Shown: in pieces, positions 59,401 through 64,000 of the stretch
Numbering within the stretch: position 1 is the stretch's first letter
Layout of the letters: every line of letters begins with the position of its first letter
Notes under the pieces: model-generated
Database searches by the model: none
Told to the model about the DNA's origin: nothing
What the model saw: the letters and a program-made list of their open reading frames with translations, nothing else
Origin: Agriotes lineatus
Taxonomy: Eukaryota > Arthropoda > Insecta > Coleoptera > Elateridae
NCBI GenBank assembly: GCA_940337035.1
Contig: CALNHX010005210.1
Coordinates: forward strand, 1-64,000
Direction: 5' to 3'
Length of the DNA stretch: 64,000 nucleotides
Program-made: the position numbers and the translations under genes

Positions 59401-62400
59401 CTAACATCCCAGACGTCCTAGATGTCCCATATGTCCCATATGTCATTAATGTCCCAGGCGTCCTAGATGTTCCACATGTTCTAAACGTCCCAGATGTCCC
59501 AGACGTCCTAGATGTCCCATATGTCCCTAACGTCCCAGACTTCCTAGAAGTCCTATATGTCCCTAACCTCCCAGGCGTCCCAGACGTCCCAGATGTCCCA
59601 TATGTCTTATATGCCCCTAATCTCCCAGGCGTCCCAGATGTCCCATATGTCCCATATGTTCCATATGTCCCTAATATCCCAGGCGTCCTAAATGTCCCAT
59701 ATGTTCATAACGTCCCAGACGTCCCAAACGCCCTAGATGTCTCATATGCCCTTAACGTCCCCTACGTCCCAGACGTCCCAAATGTCCCATATGTTCCATA
59801 TGTCCCTAATATCCCAGGCGTCACAGATGTCCCATATGCCCCATATGTCCTTTACGTCTCGGACGTCCTAAATGTCGCATATGTCTCTAACGTCCCAGAC
59901 GTCCGAGATGTCCTAGATGTCCCATATGTCCCTATCGTCACAGACGTCCTAGATGTCCTATATGTTCCTAACGTCCCAGACGTCCCAGATGTCTCATATG
60001 TCCCTAAAGTCCCAGACGTCCCAGAAGTCCCATATGTTCCTAACGTCTCAGACGTCCTAGATGTCCCATATGTCCTTAACGTCCCAGACGTCCCAGATGA
60101 CCCATATGTCCCTAACGTCCCAGACGTCCCAGATGTCCCAAATGTCTCATATATCCCTAATGTCCCAGGCGTATTAGATGTCCCATATGTTCCATATGTC
60201 CCTAATGTGCCAGGCGTCCTAAATGTCCCATATGTCCTTAACGTCCCAGACGTCCCAGATGTCCCAAATGTCCCTAACGTCCCAGAAGTCCCAGATGTCC
60301 CATATGTCCCATATGTCCCTAATGTCCCATGCGTCCTAGATATTCCAAATGTCCCTAACGTCCCAGACGTCCTAAATGTCCCATATGTCCCTAACGTCCC
60401 AGACGATCTAGATGTCCCATATGTCCTTAACGTCCCAGACGTCCCAGACGTCCTAGATGTCCCATATGTCCTTAACGTCCCAGATGTCCCATATGTCCCA
60501 TATGTCACTAATGTCCCAGGCGTCCTAGATATTCCATATGTTCCTAACGTCCCAGACGTCTTAAATGTCCCATATGTCCCTAACGTCCCAGACGTCTCAG
60601 ATGTCCCATATGTCTTTAACGTCCCAGACGTCCCAGATGTCCCATATGTTCCATATGTCCCTAATGTCATAGGCGTCCCAGATGTTCCATATGTCCCATA
60701 TGTCTTATATGTCCCTAATGTCTAAAACGTCCTAAATGTCCCATATGTCCTTAACGTCCCAGACGTCCCAGACGTCCTAAATGTCCCATATGTCCTTAAC
60801 GTCCCAGACGTCCCAGATGTCCCATATGTCCCTAACGTCCCAGACGTCCCAGATGTCTTATATGTCCCATATGTCCCTAATGTCCCAGGCGTCCCAGATG
60901 TCCCATATGTCCAATATGTCCCTAATGTCGCAGGCGTCCTAATTGTCCCATATCTCCTTTACGTCCCAGACGTCCCAGACGTCCTAGATGTCCCATATGT
61001 CCTTAACGTCCCAGACGTCCCAGATGTCCCATATGTCCCTAATGTCCGAGGCGTCTTAATGTCCCATATGTCTTTAACGTCCCAGACGTCCCAGACGTCC
61101 TAGATGTCCCATATGTCCTCAAAGTCCCAGACGTCTCAGATGTCCCATATGTCCCTAACGTCCCAGATGTCCCAGATGTCCCATATGTCCTATTTGTCCC
61201 TAATGTACCAGGCGTCCCAGATGGCCCATATGCCCATATGTCCCTAATGTCTCAGGCGTCCTAAATGTTTTTAACGTCCCAGACGTCCCAGACCTCCTAG
61301 ATGTCCCATATGTCCTTAACGTCCCAGACGTCCCAGATGTCCCATATGTCCCTAACATCCCAGACGTCCCAGATGTTACATATGTCCCATATGTCCCTAA
61401 TGTCCCAGGCGTCCTAGATGTTCCATTTGTCCCTAACGTCCCAGACGTCCTAAATGTCCCATATGTCCCTAACGTCCCTAACGTTCTAGACGTTCCAGAT
61501 GTCCCATATGTTCCATTTGTCCCTAATGTCCCAGGCGTCCCAGATGTCCCATATGTCCCATATGTCCCTAATCTCCCAGGCGTCCTAAATGTTCCATATG
61601 TCCTTACCGTCCCAGACGCCCCAGACGTCCTCGATGTCCCATATGTCCTTAACGTCCCAGACGTCCCACATGTCCCATAAGTCTCTAACATTCCAGACGT
61701 CCCAGATGTCCCATATGTCCCATATGTCCCTAATTTCCCAGGCGTCCTAGATGTTCCATATGTTCCTAACGTCCCAGATGTCCCAGACGTCCTAGATGTC
61801 CCATATGTTTCTAACGTCCCAGAATTCCTAGAAGTCCTATATGTCCCTGACGTACCAGACGTCCCAGACGTCCCAGATGTCCCATATGTCCTATATACCC
61901 CTAATGTCCCAGGCGTCCCAGATGTCCCATATGTCCCATAAGTCCCTAATATCCCAGGCGTCCTAAATGTCCCATATGTCCATTACGTCCCAGACGTCCC
62001 AGACGCCCTAGATATCCCATATGCCCTTAACGTCCCAGACGTCCCAGACGTCCCAAATGTCCCATACGTTCCATATGTCCCTAATGTCCCAGGCGTCACA
62101 GATGTCCCATATGCCCCATATGTCCCTAACGTCCCAGACGTCCGAGATGTCCTAGATGTCCCATATGTCCCTATCGTCACAGACGTCCTAAATGTCCCAT
62201 ATGTCTTTAACATCCTAGTCGTCTCAGATGTCCCATATGTCCCTAACGTCCCAGACGTCCAAGATGTCCTATATGTCCCATTTGTCCCTAATGTCCCAGG
62301 CATCCCAGATGTCCCATATGTCCCAAATGTCGCTAATGTTCCAGGCGTCCTAAATGTCCCATATGTCCTTAACGTCCCAGACGGTCTAGATGTCCCATAT

Positions 62401-62859
62401 GTCCCTAACATCCCAGACGCCCAAGATGTCCCATATGTCCCTAACGTCCCAGATGTCTCAGATGTCCCATATGTACCTAACGTCCCAGACGTCCTAGATG
62501 TCCCATATGTCCCTAACGTCGAAGATGCCTCAGATGTCCCATATGTTCCTAACGTCCCAGACGTCCTAGATGTCCCATATGTCCTTAACGTCCCAGACGT
62601 CCCAGATGACCCATATGTCCCTAACGTCCCAGACGTCCCAGATGTCCCAAATGTCTTATATGTCCCTAATGTCCCAGGCGTATCAGATGTCCCATATGTC
62701 CCTAACGTCCCAGACGTCCCAGATGTTCCATACGTCCCTAACGTCCTAGACGTCGTAGATGTCCCATATGTCCTTAACGTCCCAGACGTCCCAGATGTCC
62801 CATATGTCCTTAACGTCCCAGACGTCCCAGATGTCCCATATGTCCCATTTGTCCCCCAT

Positions 62860-64000
62860 ATGGGACTTCTGGGACGTCTGGGACTTTAGGGACATATGGG
62901 ACATCTGGGACGTCTGGGACGTAAGGAACATATAGGACATCTAGGACGTCTGTGACGATAGGGACATATGGGACATCTAGGACATCTCGGACGTCTGGGA
63001 CGTTAGGGCCATACGGGACAGCTGAGACGTCTGGGACGTTAGAGACATATGCGACATTTAGGACGTCCGGAACGTCTGGGACGTTAAGGACATATGGGAC
63101 ATTTAGGACGCCTGGGACGTGAGGGACATATGGGGCATATGGGACATTTGTGACGCCTGGGACATTAGGGACATATGGAACATTTGGGACATTTGGGACG
63201 TCTGGGACGTCTGGGACGTTAAGTGCATATGGGACATCTAGGGCGTCTGGGACTTCTGGGACGTTAGGGACATTTGGACTTCTGGGACGTCTGGGACGTT
63301 AAGGACATATGGGACATCTAGGACGTCTGGGACGTCCGGGACGTTAAGGACATATGGGACATTTAGGACGCCTGGGACGTCTGGGACGTTAAGGAGATAT
63401 GGGACATTTAGGACGCCTGCGACATTAGGGACATATTGGACATATGGGACATCTGGGACGCCTGGGACATTAGGGACATATGGAACATCTCGGACGTCTG
63501 GGACGTTAAGGACATATGGGACATCTGGGACGTCTGGGACGTTAAGGACATATGGGACATCTAGGAGGTCTTAGACGTCTGGGACGTTAAGGACATATGG
63601 GACATTTAGGACGCCTTGGACATTAGGAACAATTGGGACATATGAAACATATGGAACATCTGGGACGCCTGGGACGTTAAGGACATATGGGACATCTGGG
63701 ACGTCTGGGACGTTAAGGACATATGGGACATCTGGGACGTCTGGGACGTTAAGGACATATGGGACATCTAGGACGTCTGTGACGTCTGGGACGTTAAGGA
63801 GATATGGGACATTTAGGACGCCTGCGACATTAGGGACATATTGGACATATGGGACATCTGGGACGCCTGGGACATTAGGGACATATGGGACATATGGGAC
63901 ATCTGGGACGTCTGGGTCGTTAAGGACATATGGGACATCTAGGAGGTCTTGGACGTCTGGGACGTTAAGGACATATGGGACATTTAGGACGCCTTGGACA
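62860..64000 (-). repeat. Minisatellite B, inverted segment
   Basis: From the palindromic junction CCATATGG centred on 62859/62860 the array continues as its own reverse complement (TGGGACTTCTGGGACGTCTG onward) to the window end. The first 150 bp or so match, in reverse, modules near 53340-53490 and 59890-60040 rather than the sequence just left of the junction, so it is not a simple local fold-back. The strand C-excess becomes a G-excess at this point. Confidence 0.92.

Larger units (their letters stand above)
42615..62859 (+). repeat. Minisatellite B: 9 bp GTCCCANAY-type array, forward orientation
   Basis: More than 20 kb of 9 bp units. The common ones are GTCCCAGAC, GTCCCAGAT, GTCCTAGAT, GTCCCATAT, GTCCTTAAC and GTCCCTAAC, plus GTCCCAGGC, grouped into modules of four to six units. 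Unit junctions create frequent GACGTC and CATATG palindromes. The period is a multiple of three and the units lack stops in several frames, so very long frames appear on both strands: plus-strand Val-Pro-Asp/Tyr/Asn tripeptides, for example 42894-47747 and 53519-58720, and minus-strand Gly-Thr-Ser/Leu/Tyr tripeptides, for example 42569-48166 and 48329-52159. None has a recognisable domain, signal peptide or normal codon diversity, and one minus-strand frame runs straight into the LINE tail. I treat them as by-products of the repeat. Confidence 0.97.

Noticed and set aside
42615..64000. CRISPR-like regular repeats
   Set aside because: Units are contiguous with no unique spacers and the context is eukaryotic.

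Overview
This window is non-coding, repeat-dense eukaryotic DNA. The retrotransposon families, a piggyBac transposase remnant and an RTE-type 3' tail common in insect genomes point to an insect; the order cannot be fixed from sequence alone (Lepidoptera or Coleoptera are plausible). There is no single-copy host gene, tRNA, rRNA or CRISPR array. The setting looks like pericentromeric or other heterochromatin.

Layout. (1) Positions 1-32258 hold satellite A, an AT-rich tandem array of about 302-303 bp monomers with layered higher-order repeats (496, 797, 911 and 1209 bp) and larger segmental duplications. Two foreign insertions interrupt it: a 171 bp block of consecutive perfect hairpins at 13557-13727, and a 1.17 kb composite of RTE-tail, MITE, piggyBac-fragment and RTE-tail sequence at 27726-28894. 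(2) Positions 32259-42614 hold nested and abutting non-LTR retrotransposons: a decayed LOA/R1-like element (DUF4780-type ORF1, endonuclease, RT, RNase H), split by a 5'-truncated RTE-like element on the minus strand with a 9 bp target-site duplication, then truncated by a CR1/Jockey-type element with a PHD-finger ORF1 and an 824-codon ORF2. (3) Positions 42615-64000 hold minisatellite B, built from 9 bp units of the form GTCCCANAY. It contains a 4764 bp tandem segmental duplication and an abrupt orientation switch at 62859/62860.

The only protein-coding sequences with recognisable function belong to transposons, and all are partial or broken. The multi-kilobase reading frames in minisatellite B, open on both strands, follow from a stop-free 9 bp period and are not called as genes.

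The observations most worth following up are the 171 bp hairpin block with two empty-site paralogues in the same window; a satellite monomer that is about 96% covered by two small frames overlapping at TAATG; the inversion in minisatellite B; and the composite insertion whose single outer target-site duplication suggests capture of flanking DNA by read-through retrotransposition.
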